Positions 12,901-20,058 of a DNA stretch of 64,000 nt are shown here, piece by piece. How positions within the stretch are numbered: the stretch's first letter is position 1; every line of letters starts with the position of its first letter. The notes below the pieces were generated by a model. That model searched no databases and had not been told where the DNA came from. It saw only the letters and a list, made by a program, of their open reading frames with translations. The translations under genes and the position numbers were made by a program. This stretch comes from Cohnella fermenti (GTDB lineage Bacteria; Bacillota; Bacilli; Paenibacillales; Paenibacillaceae). The stretch lies in NCBI RefSeq assembly GCF_004801405.1, contig NZ_SSOB01000005.1:1-64000 (forward strand), written 5' to 3'.

Positions 12901-15012
12901 GACCCCGTAAACCGTCGAAGTCACCGAGACGATCTCCGGATCGGTGACCGGAACGAACACGGTCAACGGACTTCCGAAGCCGTAGCCGCTGCTTGCGATC
13001 GCGAGGGAGTACGTCGCTCCTTCCTCAAGGGCGGCCGCGACGGAGTAGGTCGCTCCGTTGTCGGCGGATACGGCCTCCGCCGCCTCGATCGCTTCCGCGG
13101 AGCCGAGCTTGGACAGCGAGAAATTCGCCGCCGTCAGCCCCGCGACCGCGGGACTGAGCGTCACGAGGAAGCCTGTGGAACCGATGTCCCTTGCGCTCGC
13201 CGTTACCGCAACCTCTTGAGGCGGAGCTGCCGGAACGCTGAAGGCGACGGCGCCGCCGAAGTTATAGCCGGACAGCGTCAGGCGGACCGTATACGCTTCT
13301 CCTTCCCGAAGCGTCGCGACGACCCGGTACGTGCTGCCGCTGGTCAGCGTTGCGGCCGAAGCGATCGCGACGGCTTGGCCGGAGGAATCGGCAAGCGTTA
13401 TCGCAGACGCGGTCAGTCCCGGAACCGCCGGGCTCAGCGTCAGGCGGAATCCGCTGAGACTCGCCTCGCCGGCCTCGACGCCGACATCGGTCGTCTGCGG
13501 CGTATCGCCCCCGCCGGTTCCACCCGTTCCGCCGCCTCCTGTTCCGCCGGTGCCGCCACCGCTTGATCCTCCTCCGTCAGCCCCGCCGCTCCCGCTTGAC
13601 CCGCCGGCCGTCCCTGCGGAAGCTCCCGCCCGGTCCGTCGTCTCCACGGCGCCGGGCTTCGTCTCGAATTCGATGTTCGGCGCGTCCAGCAGCGCCTTCG
13701 CAATCTCGCCGGCCCCGCTCACGCTGGCCGTGCCGTGAAGCTCCATGCTCGCCACCTTCACGCCTTCGTTCAGCGCAATGGCCGAGCCGCCGACGCCTTC
13801 CGCGACGATCAGCCTCTCGATCGACCCCGTGCCGACGGTGAGCTTGACGTCGCTCGACACCGTAACGCTGGCGAACTTGCCGGACAGGACAACTTCTCCC
13901 GCGGCGGTAATCTCGATGCCTTCGATCGCTCCCGCAGCGGCGCCGTCGGCTTCGATGCTCGCGTCCGTCTTCACGTCCATCTGCTCGATAACCGTCGTGC
14001 CTCCGACGACGATCCGAATCCTTCCGTCCTTCTTCTCGATCACAACCGTTCCCAGGTCGGAATCGTCGATATGGACGCTGTTCTCGCCGCCGCCTTGAAT
14101 GGAGGTGCTCCCGTTCACGGTTACATGATCGAGGAACACGTCGCCTTCCCCGACCGCCTCGCCGATCGTCAGATTCCCCTTGACAACAACGTGGCGAAGC
14201 GTCACTCCAGGCACATCGACGACGAGATCGCCCGCGACCGCGAACGTCCCCGTCTCCGGTCCGTACGTTCCCGGCTCCGTCAAGACGAGAGCGGACAGCT
14301 TGGCTCCGCCCCCCGACGCCTCCGCGGCCGAGCCTTTAACAATACGGTCCAGCAGCACAACCGCTTCCGCGCGGGTAAGCTTCTGCCCCGGGCGCACCGT
14401 CCGGTCCGCGAAGCCCTTCACATACCCGGACCCGATCAGAGCCCCGAGAGAAGCGCGACCGTACGCCGGAACGCTGTCCCGGTCCGTGAACGCATCGAGC
14501 GAATTCGCCCCGTCCCGCTCAAGCACAGGCACGAGCTTCGCGAGCATAACCGCCGCTTCCACGCGCGATAGAGCCTGATTCGGCTTGAAGGTGCCGTCCG
14601 GGAAGCCGCTGACGTATCCGGCGCCGACGGCGGCCTTCACCTCGGACGCGAACCAGGCGCCGCCCGGCACATCCGCGAAGTCGACCGCGGCCGTCCCCTT
14701 GTAGGCGAACAGCCGATTCGCCAGCGCGACGAATTCGATCCGCGTAATCGTCTGATCGGGCCGGAGGCTCCCGTCCGCGAAGCCGTTGATAAGCCCGAGG
14801 CTCTGCCACCGGGCCATCGTCTCTTCTGCCCAATGGCCGGCAATATCGCTCGCTGCCAAGTTGCTGCCGGACAACGTCGCGCCGGACGCCGCCGCACCTC
14901 CCCTGGGCCCGATGCCCGGCTGAACGAGCCCGAGCAGCAAGCTGACGACGAGCAGACAGACGAGCGCCCCCCGTTTCTTGACACCGGCGAACCCGGTTTT
15001 TCCGCTGCGCAT
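967..15012 (-). CDS. Giant S-layer-anchored surface protein with beta-sandwich and helical repeats (4681 aa)
   Basis: Secreted cell-surface protein of unknown function. Residues 1-42 form a signal peptide (KKRG then a long hydrophobic core). Three SLH domains follow (about 50-230; TRIE, SRVE and TRAE motifs), which bind pyruvylated secondary wall polymer. Residues 235-455 are a valine/glycine-rich beta region, then a Gly/Ser/Thr linker (460-505). About 24 diverged beta-sandwich repeats of 85-95 residues run from 510 to 2620, each with a GF.L.L...V.GLT..NF pattern and ending in GYDFG....VP. An SbsA-type Ig-like domain (2625-2715) is followed by about 1950 residues of helical repeats (period near 73, two halves of about 36, with motifs such as DIA..K.YYGLTA.E and AVA.VYG). 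ATG start is preceded by GGAAGGGG. It stands alone, with its own terminator. Likely an adhesin or S-layer-associated scaffold; that is inference. Confidence 0.9.
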   Translation of the reverse strand: MRSGKTGFAGVKKRGALVCLLVVSLLLGLVQPGIGPRGGAAASGATLSGSNLAASDIAGHWAEETMARWQSLGLINGFADGSLRPDQTITRIEFVALANRLFAYKGTAAVDFADVPGGAWFASEVKAAVGAGYVSGFPDGTFKPNQALSRVEAAVMLAKLVPVLERDGANSLDAFTDRDSVPAYGRASLGALIGSGYVKGFADRTVRPGQKLTRAEAVVLLDRIVKGSAAEASGGGAKLSALVLTEPGTYGPETGTFAVAGDLVVDVPGVTLRHVVVKGNLTIGEAVGEGDVFLDHVTVNGSTSIQGGGENSVHIDDSDLGTVVIEKKDGRIRIVVGGTTVIEQMDVKTDASIEADGAAAGAIEGIEITAAGEVVLSGKFASVTVSSDVKLTVGTGSIERLIVAEGVGGSAIALNEGVKVASMELHGTASVSGAGEIAKALLDAPNIEFETKPGAVETTDRAGASAGTAGGSSGSGGADGGGSSGGGTGGTGGGGTGGTGGGDTPQTTDVGVEAGEASLSGFRLTLSPAVPGLTASAITLADSSGQAVAIASAATLTSGSTYRVVATLREGEAYTVRLTLSGYNFGGAVAFSVPAAPPQEVAVTASARDIGSTGFLVTLSPAVAGLTAANFSLSKLGSAEAIEAAEAVSADNGATYSVAAALEEGATYSLAIASSGYGFGSPLTVFVPVTDPEIVSVTSTVYGVGANGFTVLLSSPVAGLTADNFRLTDDSGATVAVAGTSEAAEGSSYVLAAALEAGIVYTLEIAKTGYSFGASPSFSLPAEQAIVVTPTASNVSVNGFLLAMDKTVADLDALNFDLQSEDGQEISIDMLSAVRGTNQYEVWAALAKNKEYSLSLNKEGYVFSEPASVRVQVVEVPATVDWATRGAFKLTFASAVYGLTSAQFALTDPNGQAVDIQSFQLAADAKSVVVTADLNATGSYAYRFETDDAKHSEGEIEVPEAVAVGKYTTFEGYSGSYTGLAVHFEKSVPGLTESAFQLTNSSGSQLALDSAQSADGGSTYILATSGLNSGGTPFKLGIAADGYDFGEPATLVNPTLNLWNAGHVPTQFMAGLNPYVADLTKENFTAKDASGNDVGIVDAYYDGSYHLYIVSFNGSGGNDYWVSVHVDGYDFGAPKLIHVYSQSDIGEVSYNGFTLALVPSVLINTQYGFHLTNTSGESVAIQSVDNVDGVGGTYRINARLAPGGYFLNVDANLDSNGFYVSVPLIATLSVDQVTNKGLTAKLNYAVDNLDETSFGLTNADTGEQVSIASAVTDDQGSTYRLAASLPAGNYRLTLPGHLPEDGVAFAVGDVTDAGATAVSGISAAGFTLTFENAVPGLLPANLDIRDEQNNKLGGVKLTTSDSGLSYRVSVALTTGATYTVKLQKDYIVFDSPLAVHVKPVIKGTVTDVTNAGKLILTFDKAFPELQNYLGLSITDADGLVYMPNYFETSDQGVSYEIRVPNNGLKPGVVYTIKLDHELYAMEPVSFTIPGIVEVAEANTSGLKVRFDVPVTGLTKANFVIKSSTGESFVVSSAATDDGGASYTIAAALTAGKKYTLQYKPNDLKLSVEPVPFVVSKLVTAALGEISQAGMKVTFSSKVPELQPLQLVLTQDGNRLSTDSYSLQSTDGGLTYQIAFNSVYPGYVYMLDLAREEYKLAAPVPFKVPAGKTLKLYSTTATQIIVDAGVTGLTEDQFALYNAKGQKVAVTVTQNDSAASFYVLTGAFDINQKYTLKVTHPDYTFAPLTVGFKIEVAAFAFGSQTGFKLLLWPGVEGLEPSDFTVTDDQGGTATVTDIQTSDSGWTYYAKVPLVSGKKYQVAIADKGPYAFQFSSNTSISLNTNGASVDRLTLKGFRLIFNTPVYLYDNDVRLIDEDGQEVGIRSFYSSDGGLSFAVEATLEADKNYTLAFDKFGYDFGGDIPLAVRSVQTTFEGMESGNNNAFTLSFDQAVPGLKPSDFTIMRYGQRAPLPVLDATTEDNGYTYRIESSFWGAETVTVLPSKNGYDFGDALPILVPIIVSPAVLRTGANYVDIGFNPTVLGLNAADFIVKDEDGHSLALTSAESFDGGQSYRLSGPFVGGETYTVAPQHTGYDFGSEGLAAQLARAVTSEAAAIDETGLTVLLNPGVEGLAASSFALRDASYQPVPIQAVEELSDGKAYRISAELAAGATYSLTVTAAGYEFDSPATVKVPIPVGFTFEGVSPVGLTVNFGNWAIPLTAADFALTDEEGQSIAVDSASPINGGLGYILEAELPYDHTYSLSVTADGYDFGTGLSFYVKEPAAAAVQNATQTGFTLSLDHAVKSLTAANLSLKDSLGNPIAIDSLTTANAGLSYRADVTLLGGGSYTLSLASSKVEFGSSLSFEAQMMVELELTNLASDRIGIRFSEPLPDLEPSSIKVVSDDGTVIPVGSLSRQSNNQEFTARFSQAYLESGIVYWLSIEGTSRAVEGPIELVMPISASSTVTGVSDSGIKILLSRSDVELLPADIELLTSAGDTVRVSSVVAGETAGAFAVQAALAQGATYSLRIDKYTYDFGTAKSVYVPYLVSAKVASIHEGGLTVSLSMPVTDLNVKLIDAATGSDYVGRLTTNDNGLTYVIEAAVSYNKDFTLKLGKSGYDLGSDIPVNNVSAPPQVATAVTGADGKSITLTFDKQLNWTEERAVFSVKINSQWQSDVLSRLGTDKRQIVLTWSGKVIDENSTVSVASSSVNRVNAVNKTFMAPFEEVAVTNVSTLMGMIQSYVYRDDIENPAAYPAQVLHGQYGLTAIETARKLQEGGFRNALLFRTVILEYRLEGVEIAKLLYALNADPQTIFEAYGSKHLDDQAYTVVKQLIEAGYTYVEYGAVLRKMGFSSRSAAIVLYQAGASATDIVRVLRNSFDETSGSSASLARIGSYGANELAVGIRAAYGLDIPDVVQALAGGGLPVGDIAAAVQSLYGIDAVTNASLLSGAGFDASAIGAALAQLYSYDSVDDALDVYLGAGFSGADSYAILRSEYPREAIASGLLDRDFSAREVGEAVRLAADGARVIIAAMKGEGDSDTAIAQLVKDIWVISGTSLAAILPEFAANGYTFEQRAVLLREEFDADVAEAASAIIASESYSSQKGIYKVILAGGYEPAKVMYIFLKNGVSRYEAYRQFKEAGVTTADALKSVYDALAQSGTSFGLEDALLVILRDYSRPATALEAISAIKTVFAGDENVDLSAVGLARAAGNYWAKLEIAAAIKSQLGLTLKEFVELEGSNGFEKFGCPCSALTVVREAPYLFSGVTIQDLTTAMSVSSAYSLSDVVLANFELQDTRNGRDRNTAAPYVLASLKNSGYAFEDVAAEFDRLGLSRWIDAFHNNGIAASDVAAYLKSKSATAAETTARLEPYPLKDRALVLREIYALDSAEAIATLVANTNEDDEDIGRAISWAYGGDPIALWVQTLRSQGGTATSVMNSILARYPSYRDAGTIGPILLNAGFSQEDILEAMITIAYRYYGVVQLKDTIRVLQSLFSQQQVTIGQLLKSASLTTPQSGIDFLSYAGYKMGDIAGSLKDYYGLTAGEASALLVEKYPNDKKAIVSVLASLYGQDLSATMAESLEAAGITTAESALDYLRYEGFGIQELAVLFKDRFGWTAGQTGAAFNQRNMGGTKSVLVTAIAAAYELPVEKVIHDLLVSSGTNTYAGAIPFVYQVTFNLATSVKVAKIGYGISSGEALKALMDSALYPQTNVVGAVADVYGTSQRSSIVDSLAANGYDTLASAVTFLGRKGYGLSDIARVGQEYYQLSAGETYAALDGFYNGDEINLAVTDVYNQTMTQTMLDALAAMGKPSFSDGIVEMRRLQYELSDIVLAGKDYYKLTAGQTTFALLESKQFATGNVVATVAEYYGKPIAQSVQDVLDESGIASIGDAAQLLRSMGYSLQDVADISRTYYGNSMQATIDALSALGFEDGAIIEWTVRNVYGEASGGTSESMTPIEALEEAGITDGNAAIDYLWNAGYSVPEIARFLKEFHGKSSVEAAGMLLANSSLDRLAVLYSMNGVYGSSYDEAMLDVFKRSGVFDSADTAALLLSGSGYRMSYIAETMKRSYGKTFAETKTILASLGLYSSSAIETTVSQIYDSVSMSSGTLQQVLELYGIKSREEAITFLKGQEVPVLDVVQYMKDAYGLDSDETMEILAPVYPGSELGLAIVKAFYSDSSIGYVTKVITGNSSTPSTVVNEMSGIFGDKQIVLALKVMFGLDALGVIDAISPAYMSPERVRAVVAEVFGEDPLFAYLKRMKDNGKTAYDIAVELNQRGLLELNPAGYLVDLLLQLGYDTDTILKVRYLYYNTGRLNEGTELEQGTQLAQLGVTSTKDIVTVLSKWTMLAYKAFYIVRAANPSATTEEIALAMKDYGYWSVADILGGVDAIGEKPSSLAPKFKKLGLTAREAMNYASDLPYTDMVRNLVANGYPISDYFRYLSLTGVNSGDTIAVLREAGYTAKELSVLMLPMNLGYYRMAKVLYDGGFTSIREVADALLAANCSKLWIIYYLDEIADWTIKGIAKELLDGGLLSLVELVGAIQYANGNRLDDAYLILREISTKERQAYYDALDSVSRKLLNNDDIAMIVMASTLRYANVSLTNAAEQLLNTEHVTDLMTAVKILVYAGFNVGDILETMWDVYREVIGITIIKSMALKAAASFIPDFKQYYDMAKLLYKVVNITTKVVEAAT

Positions 15013-15480
15013 ATGTCCATTCCCCTTCCCTTAACCCTGCCTCGAATACGCCCTCCGGACGAATCGACCGAAGCGGACACCATTCGAGCATCCAAGCTCA
15101 AGTGTAGAGGAACGCAATAAAAGAATAATAAAAAAATCGGACAAGAATAGACAAAAACCGCCTAGCAGCAAGGCTGGACGGCATTCCGCGAGCTTCGAAA
15201 AAAATTTATTCGGCACTGTCTTGCATGGTCTAGTACGGTTGCCATCCCGTCCAGCGCCTCCCTCTTCCCCCTGCGCCCTATTCCCTCTGGCGGCATTAGG
15301 TCTCTTCTCCCTTTCGTTCAGGATAGGGATGTCCAAGGAGAATGAGCTAACCCGAAAGCAAAGGGCATGAACGTCAAGCGGAGGCTCCTGATTCAAGGGG
15401 AGAAGAGGCATAAGGGTTTAGAAAGGGAATCGAGCCCTCGTAACTCCCATAATGTGGAAATTTCCTTGCTATCATGCCCT
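15013..15480. other. Intergenic region between two minus-strand genes
   Basis: No convincing gene. It must hold the promoter of the giant SLH gene and the 3' end of the response-regulator transcript. The one recognisable element is the 40-bp conserved repeat at 15283-15322. Short reading frames here have no RBS. Confidence 0.6.
15283..15322 (-). repeat. 40-bp conserved intergenic element, copy 1
   Basis: Reads on the minus strand as CCTGAACGAAAGGGA...CCTAATGCCGCCAGAGGG. It matches 25387-25426 on the plus strand with only about two differences. Weaker similarity (GGCGC.G and GGATGGCAA words) continues on the side after CCAGAGGG. Confidence 0.8.
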
Positions 15481-16632
15481 TTATTCGCCGCCAATCTGCA
15501 GTCCGCTGAGAAGGGAATCGTACAGCAGCAGCAGGTCCTTGGACGGCTTGATGCCGAGCTCTCGGGCCAGCAGCTTCACGTAGTCGGTGTACTGAGCCGT
15601 CAAGCCCTTCCGGTCGCGACCGAGCGCATGCTTCTTCATGATCAGCCCGACCGTCGCTTCGTCCAGCGGGTTGCGGGCGTGCAGCTTGTGCAGCAGCTTC
15701 GAGGCGGCGGGCAGATCCGGCAGGGCAAGAAGCACCTCCGCCGCCTCCCGGACGAAAGCCTCGTAGCGGGCAGCCAGCCTCTCGGTCTCGTGAATCGCCC
15801 ACACGTAGGCTTTGCTCCCGAACAGCTCTCCCGTGTACAGCCGCTCCGCGTTCAACGCTTCGGCCACATTGCCGGCGTGCAGCTTGCCGAGGCTCTCCGT
15901 CCGGCGCTCGAACTGCTCGTAATCGATCGAAGCCCCTTCCAGCTCCAGCACGTAGCCGTCGTTCTCCGAATGGATCGCTTCGCGCAGGCCGATCGGCTCC
16001 AGCGACTTGCGCAGTTGATAGACGGTCGTGTTCAGGTACTTCTCCGCACTCGGAGCGGCCATCTCGGCGAAGATCTCTTCCAGCAGCCGCCGTCTGGACA
16101 TCCGCCTGCCCCGGTTCAGCAGCAGGCAGGCGAACAGCTCGGCGCTCTTGCTGGAGATCCACTTGACTCGTCCCCGATCGCTCCATACCGAGAAGTCGCC
16201 CAGCGTCGCGACGCTTACGCCGCCCGAGCCGGACGGCGAGACGCCCGCATGCATCGCGGCCTGCTGCGCCTTGCGGCTCTCCAGCGCCCGATTGACCGTC
16301 CGCTCGAGGCGTTCCTGCGTAACCGGCTTGATCAAATAATCGAGCGCGGACAGCTCGAACGCATCGACCGCGTAGTCTTTGTGGGACGTAACGAACACGA
16401 TCTGCGTTCTTGCCCCTTCGAGCTCCAGCCGCGCCGCGAACTCGAGCCCGCTGCCGCCCGGCATCGAGATGTCGACGAACGCCAGCTCGATGTCATCGCT
16501 CTCCTTCAGGAACGCCGCCGCCGAGCCCGAATCCGAGAACGTTCCGGCCACCTCGATCTCGGGATGCTTCTCGAGCATCTTCCGCATAATCAGGTGCATC
16601 ACAGGTTCATCGTCAACCAGCATGACTCTCAT
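15481..16632 (-). CDS. Response regulator with REC, winged-helix and BTAD-like domains
   Basis: 383-residue cytoplasmic regulator. An N-terminal receiver domain (about 1-115) shows the DDE acidic pair, the phosphorylatable Asp in AFVDISMPG, the VTS switch residue and LIKP lysine. A linker leads to a winged-helix DNA-binding segment (about 150-235: ELFACLLLNRGRRMSRRRLL, YQLRKSLEPIGL) and a helical BTAD/SARP-type domain to the end. The start at 16632 is chosen because REC begins there and because its ATG overlaps the TGA of the upstream kinase gene (ATGA), the usual sign of translational coupling; a longer open frame upstream is the shadow of the kinase gene. It is the partner of that kinase. 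Targets are not visible in the sequence; the nearest candidates are the giant SLH gene downstream and the divergent ger operon. Confidence 0.88.
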   Translation of the reverse strand: MRVMLVDDEPVMHLIMRKMLEKHPEIEVAGTFSDSGSAAAFLKESDDIELAFVDISMPGGSGLEFAARLELEGARTQIVFVTSHKDYAVDAFELSALDYLIKPVTQERLERTVNRALESRKAQQAAMHAGVSPSGSGGVSVATLGDFSVWSDRGRVKWISSKSAELFACLLLNRGRRMSRRRLLEEIFAEMAAPSAEKYLNTTVYQLRKSLEPIGLREAIHSENDGYVLELEGASIDYEQFERRTESLGKLHAGNVAEALNAERLYTGELFGSKAYVWAIHETERLAARYEAFVREAAEVLLALPDLPAASKLLHKLHARNPLDEATVGLIMKKHALGRDRKGLTAQYTDYVKLLARELGIKPSKDLLLLYDSLLSGLQIGGE

Positions 16633-18443
16633 TCCGTCAACGCCTCCATTCTGTCGCGGTATGCCGCCTCTTCGCCGCCGGCGGAGCCCGTCAAGGTGAA
16701 GTAGAACGTCGTGCCGAGCCCGGCTTCGCTCTCGAACCACAGCCTGCCGCCGTGCATACGCAGGAATTCCCGGGTCAGAACAAGGCCGAAGCGCATCTCC
16801 CCCGCCTCTTCCCCGCTGGCGAAGCCCGGCTCCTTGAAGTACATCTCGTCGTGGCGGAGCAGCTTCGCCGTCGCCTCGTCGATGCCGCTGCCGTTGTCGC
16901 GGATGAAGACCGTCACGAGGCTGCCGTCGACGAACGCGCCCGCTTCGACCTTCCCCCCGATGCCGGTGTGCTTGATCGCGTTGGCGAGCAGATTGCGGAA
17001 GATCAGATCCAGCATCTCCTTGTCGGCCTGCACCGCGATGCTCTCGTCGATCCTCTCCGTCAGCGCGATGCTCTTCATTCCGGCTCTCGTTCCGGAGAGC
17101 GATATGGCTTGCCGAACCACCTGCTGCAGGTTCCAGGGGAGCGGCCGGAAGGCGATCTGCCCGTTCTGGCTGCGGTACCAGTCCAAGAGATTGTCAACGA
17201 GGTGGTAGGTTCCCTTTACCTGCCGCTTGATCTCCGGCAGCACCTCGTTCTTCGTCGAATCCGTCTCCGCGGCATCCGTCTCCAGCAGCTCGGTCAAGCT
17301 GACGAGAAGCGCGATCGGATCGCGAATGTCGTGCGCCATAACCGTGAACAGCTTGTCCTTGAACGCGTTAAGCTGCGTAAGCTGCCGCGACTTCTCCCGA
17401 AGACGTTCCTCGTTCTCCTTCAGTTCCGTTACTTCGCTTAAGAGCAGCATTTTCCCAATGGGGGTTGGCCCGGCGTCGTAGATGTGCGTCAGACTGCACA
17501 GGTAATGCCGGACCCGATCGCCTAGCGCCCGCTCGAGGGGGAATCGGGCATCGCGGAACTCCCCTTCCTTCAGCCTCGCGAGCAGCTCGGGGCTTGAGCG
17601 CAGCGCCTCATCGGCGGATACGGACGGCCCGTTCGGCCGCGGGAGCTCGGGATACGCTTCGATCGCCGCCCCGTTGCAGCTGACAATCTGATTCTCGTAA
17701 TCGAGCAGAATGGCGCCGTCCCGGATCGTGTCGAACATCTTCGCATAAGCGAGAGGCGTCAGCCGCAGCAGCCGGAAGCGGAAGATGCCCCATGCGTAGA
17801 CGAGCCCCGACAAGGCGAACCCGAACGGGGTGAAGTCGACCTCCTTGTTGACCATATACGCCATATTGAACAGCATCGGACCGGCCGCGCCGAAGATAAG
17901 AACGCCGATCTGCTTGCGCACGATCGGAACGGCTCGAAGGTACATCGGAAGGAAGAGGAGGATGCCCAGCAGCAGAATCGTATAGTTGTACACGGCGTGA
18001 ACCACGTACCAGGGACCCTTGATCGTGTTGTACAGCGGAATCGATCCGGGCGCGTTCGGGATAAACCCCTTGTAGAGGAGGTGATGCCAATCGTTCGTGA
18101 GCTGAAGCACGAAGGTCGCCGCGGGGATCAGGAACAGCATGGCCCCGATGCGTGTCCGATAGGAAGCCGCAGAGCCGGTGAATTGGAAAACAAGCAGCAG
18201 CCAGAACGCGGAAACGAAGGGGATGCCCAAGTATTCGAGCTGATAGCTCAGCTTCACGCCGGCCAGATCGTCGCTCAGCAACTCGAACGAGTAGCCGAGA
18301 GCGTAGCAGGATGCCGTCAGCATCATCGCAATCATCGTGCGGGCCATCGGGTGCTGGCGCTTCACGTAGGAGAGCGCCGCCACGAACAGCATAAGCGCCG
18401 TCGCCACGCATAGCAGAATCGACATCCATTGCCTCGTGTCCAT
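16629..18443 (-). CDS. Sensor histidine kinase with 7TM N-terminal region
   Basis: 604-residue membrane kinase. The first ~225 residues hold about seven hydrophobic segments like the N-terminal 7TM domain of HK families, followed by a PAS-like segment (AYAKMFDTIRDGAILLDYEN), a HisKA domain with phosphoacceptor His in VMAHDIRDPIALL, and a HATPase domain with N box (IFRNLLANAIKHT), G1 (IRDNGSGID) and G2 (FGLVLTREFLRMHGG). All catalytic motifs are intact. The start at 18443 is preferred over an upstream in-frame one because it follows AAGGGGGGGAG and begins directly with the first membrane segment. It is divergent from the germination operon (94 bp between start codons) and coupled to the response regulator. 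The ligand is unknown. Confidence 0.9.
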   Translation of the reverse strand: MDTRQWMSILLCVATALMLFVAALSYVKRQHPMARTMIAMMLTASCYALGYSFELLSDDLAGVKLSYQLEYLGIPFVSAFWLLLVFQFTGSAASYRTRIGAMLFLIPAATFVLQLTNDWHHLLYKGFIPNAPGSIPLYNTIKGPWYVVHAVYNYTILLLGILLFLPMYLRAVPIVRKQIGVLIFGAAGPMLFNMAYMVNKEVDFTPFGFALSGLVYAWGIFRFRLLRLTPLAYAKMFDTIRDGAILLDYENQIVSCNGAAIEAYPELPRPNGPSVSADEALRSSPELLARLKEGEFRDARFPLERALGDRVRHYLCSLTHIYDAGPTPIGKMLLLSEVTELKENEERLREKSRQLTQLNAFKDKLFTVMAHDIRDPIALLVSLTELLETDAAETDSTKNEVLPEIKRQVKGTYHLVDNLLDWYRSQNGQIAFRPLPWNLQQVVRQAISLSGTRAGMKSIALTERIDESIAVQADKEMLDLIFRNLLANAIKHTGIGGKVEAGAFVDGSLVTVFIRDNGSGIDEATAKLLRHDEMYFKEPGFASGEEAGEMRFGLVLTREFLRMHGGRLWFESEAGLGTTFYFTLTGSAGGEEAAYRDRMEALTE

Positions 18444-18537
18444 CGGTCTCCCCCCCTTGTCTTCGAGTGTATATCCGATTCCGCTCTGGAGCAAGCTAAC
18501 GATTGGCAAACATGTCCAATCGCGAAGGAGCGTCGCT

Positions 18538-20058
18538 ATGCCCAACGATCTTACGACCCGTCCCGCCGGCGCCGAGCATGCCGATCTGGCCGTGTCCCGG
18601 CGATTAAGCGACAATATCACGATCATGAACCGCCTCTTCGCGGAATGCGGGGATCTGAAGGTGTATTCGTGGAATTACGGAGCCGGGCTTGGCAGCAAGG
18701 CGTGCTCCGTGTTCCTCGATACGCTCGTGAACCATCGGCGGCATAACGACTTCAAGGAAGCGCTGCAGAACTTGACGACGGACCGGATCGGACCGACGAC
18801 CTCCGTTACCCTCGCCGAGCTTATCGCCTTCTTCGAGCATCGCGGAACCGCCGAACCGGCCGTCGAGCTGCTTGGCGACTTCTCCCGCGTCGTCGCCAGC
18901 GTCCTGGACGGTTATGTGGTCGTCTTCGTCGACGGCTGGAACCGGGCGCTCGGCTCCCTGGCTCTCGACATCGCCAAGCGGCCAGTGTCCGAGCCGATTA
19001 CGGAGCCTACCGTGCAAGGACCGCACGCCAGCACGATCGAGGATCTCGACAGCAACATCGGAGTCATCCGCAATCTGCTGAAGACGAATCGGCTGAAGTT
19101 CCGCTTCTTCGAATCCGGGGGAACGGTCCGGCGGCGGATCGTCTACGGTTATCTGGACAACGCCGTCAAGCCCGCCACGCTCGAACGGTTCCGCAGCCGT
19201 ATTGACGGGATTGCGGCGGAAGACATTCTCGACGTCTCTTACCTGGAGAGCTGGCTCGTCGAGTCCCGCTGGTCCCCCTTCCCGCAGGTGCGCTATACCG
19301 AACGGCCCGACACGGCCGTCGCGGCCCTCCTGGAAGGGAAGATCATCGCGCTGGCGAACGGAAGCCCGTCCGTCCTGATCTGTCCGGTCAGCTTCATGGA
19401 GTTCTTCGTCACGAGCGAAGATTACTATTACGGAATCGTCTATTCGACGCTGATCCGGTTCCTGCGCATGAGCGCCTTCATCATCGCGCTGCTTCTCCCG
19501 AGCACGTATATCGCGCTGTCGACCTTCCATTCCGAGCTCATTCCGACCGTCCTGCTCTTGGCCATTCTGAACACGAGAGAAGGCATTCCGTTCCCGGCGA
19601 TGGTCGAAGCGCTGCTCATGGAGTTTTTCTTCGAGCTGCTGCGGGAAGCCGGCATACGCCTGCCGCGGCCGATCGGCTCCGCGGTCAGCATCGTCGGAGC
19701 GCTCGTCATCGGCCAAGCGGCCATTCAGTCGCAGATCGCCTCCCCCGTGATGGTCATCGTCGTCGCGCTGACCGGCATCGCCTCCTTCGCGCTGCCGCAA
19801 TACAACATGGCTATCGCCCTCCGCATTCTGCGGTTCCCGCTGATGTTCCTCGCCGCTTCGTTCGGGGGGCTCGGCATTATGGTCGGCTTCATTCTGATCT
19901 ATCTTCATTTAACCTGCCTGCACTCCCTCGGCGAACCTTATCTGTCGCCGCTCGCTCCGCTCGAGGTGCGCAAGCTGAGGAACTCGTTCTTCGTGCCGTC
20001 CCGGCGCAAGGCACTATCCGGCTTCCGGAGGCGGTCTGCGGACCGGCCGCCGTCATGA
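18538..20058 (+). CDS. Spore germination receptor A subunit (GerA family)
   Basis: 506-residue A subunit of a nutrient germinant receptor of the inner spore membrane. A long hydrophilic N-terminal domain (about 1-300, with the family's typical CPVSFMEFF segment near its end) precedes about five membrane helices, including REGIPFPAMVEALLMEF..ELLREA, strongly typical of GerA proteins. A short basic cytoplasmic tail closes it. Start 18538 follows AAGGAG at 7 bases; an in-frame ATG at 18436 would overlap the divergent kinase gene and lacks an RBS. First gene of a four-gene operon; the stop overlaps the gerC start (ATGA). Germination operons are normally transcribed in the forespore by SigG, but I could not identify a clear SigG promoter. 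Confidence 0.93.
   Translation: MPNDLTTRPAGAEHADLAVSRRLSDNITIMNRLFAECGDLKVYSWNYGAGLGSKACSVFLDTLVNHRRHNDFKEALQNLTTDRIGPTTSVTLAELIAFFEHRGTAEPAVELLGDFSRVVASVLDGYVVVFVDGWNRALGSLALDIAKRPVSEPITEPTVQGPHASTIEDLDSNIGVIRNLLKTNRLKFRFFESGGTVRRRIVYGYLDNAVKPATLERFRSRIDGIAAEDILDVSYLESWLVESRWSPFPQVRYTERPDTAVAALLEGKIIALANGSPSVLICPVSFMEFFVTSEDYYYGIVYSTLIRFLRMSAFIIALLLPSTYIALSTFHSELIPTVLLLAILNTREGIPFPAMVEALLMEFFFELLREAGIRLPRPIGSAVSIVGALVIGQAAIQSQIASPVMVIVVALTGIASFALPQYNMAIALRILRFPLMFLAASFGGLGIMVGFILIYLHLTCLHSLGEPYLSPLAPLEVRKLRNSFFVPSRRKALSGFRRRSADRPPS

Noticed and set aside
15031..15411. Possible small gene on the minus strand sharing the peptide LNERE.RPNAARG with a frame near 25390
   Set aside because: The shared peptide is just the 40-bp DNA repeat translated; flanking residues do not match and neither frame has an RBS.
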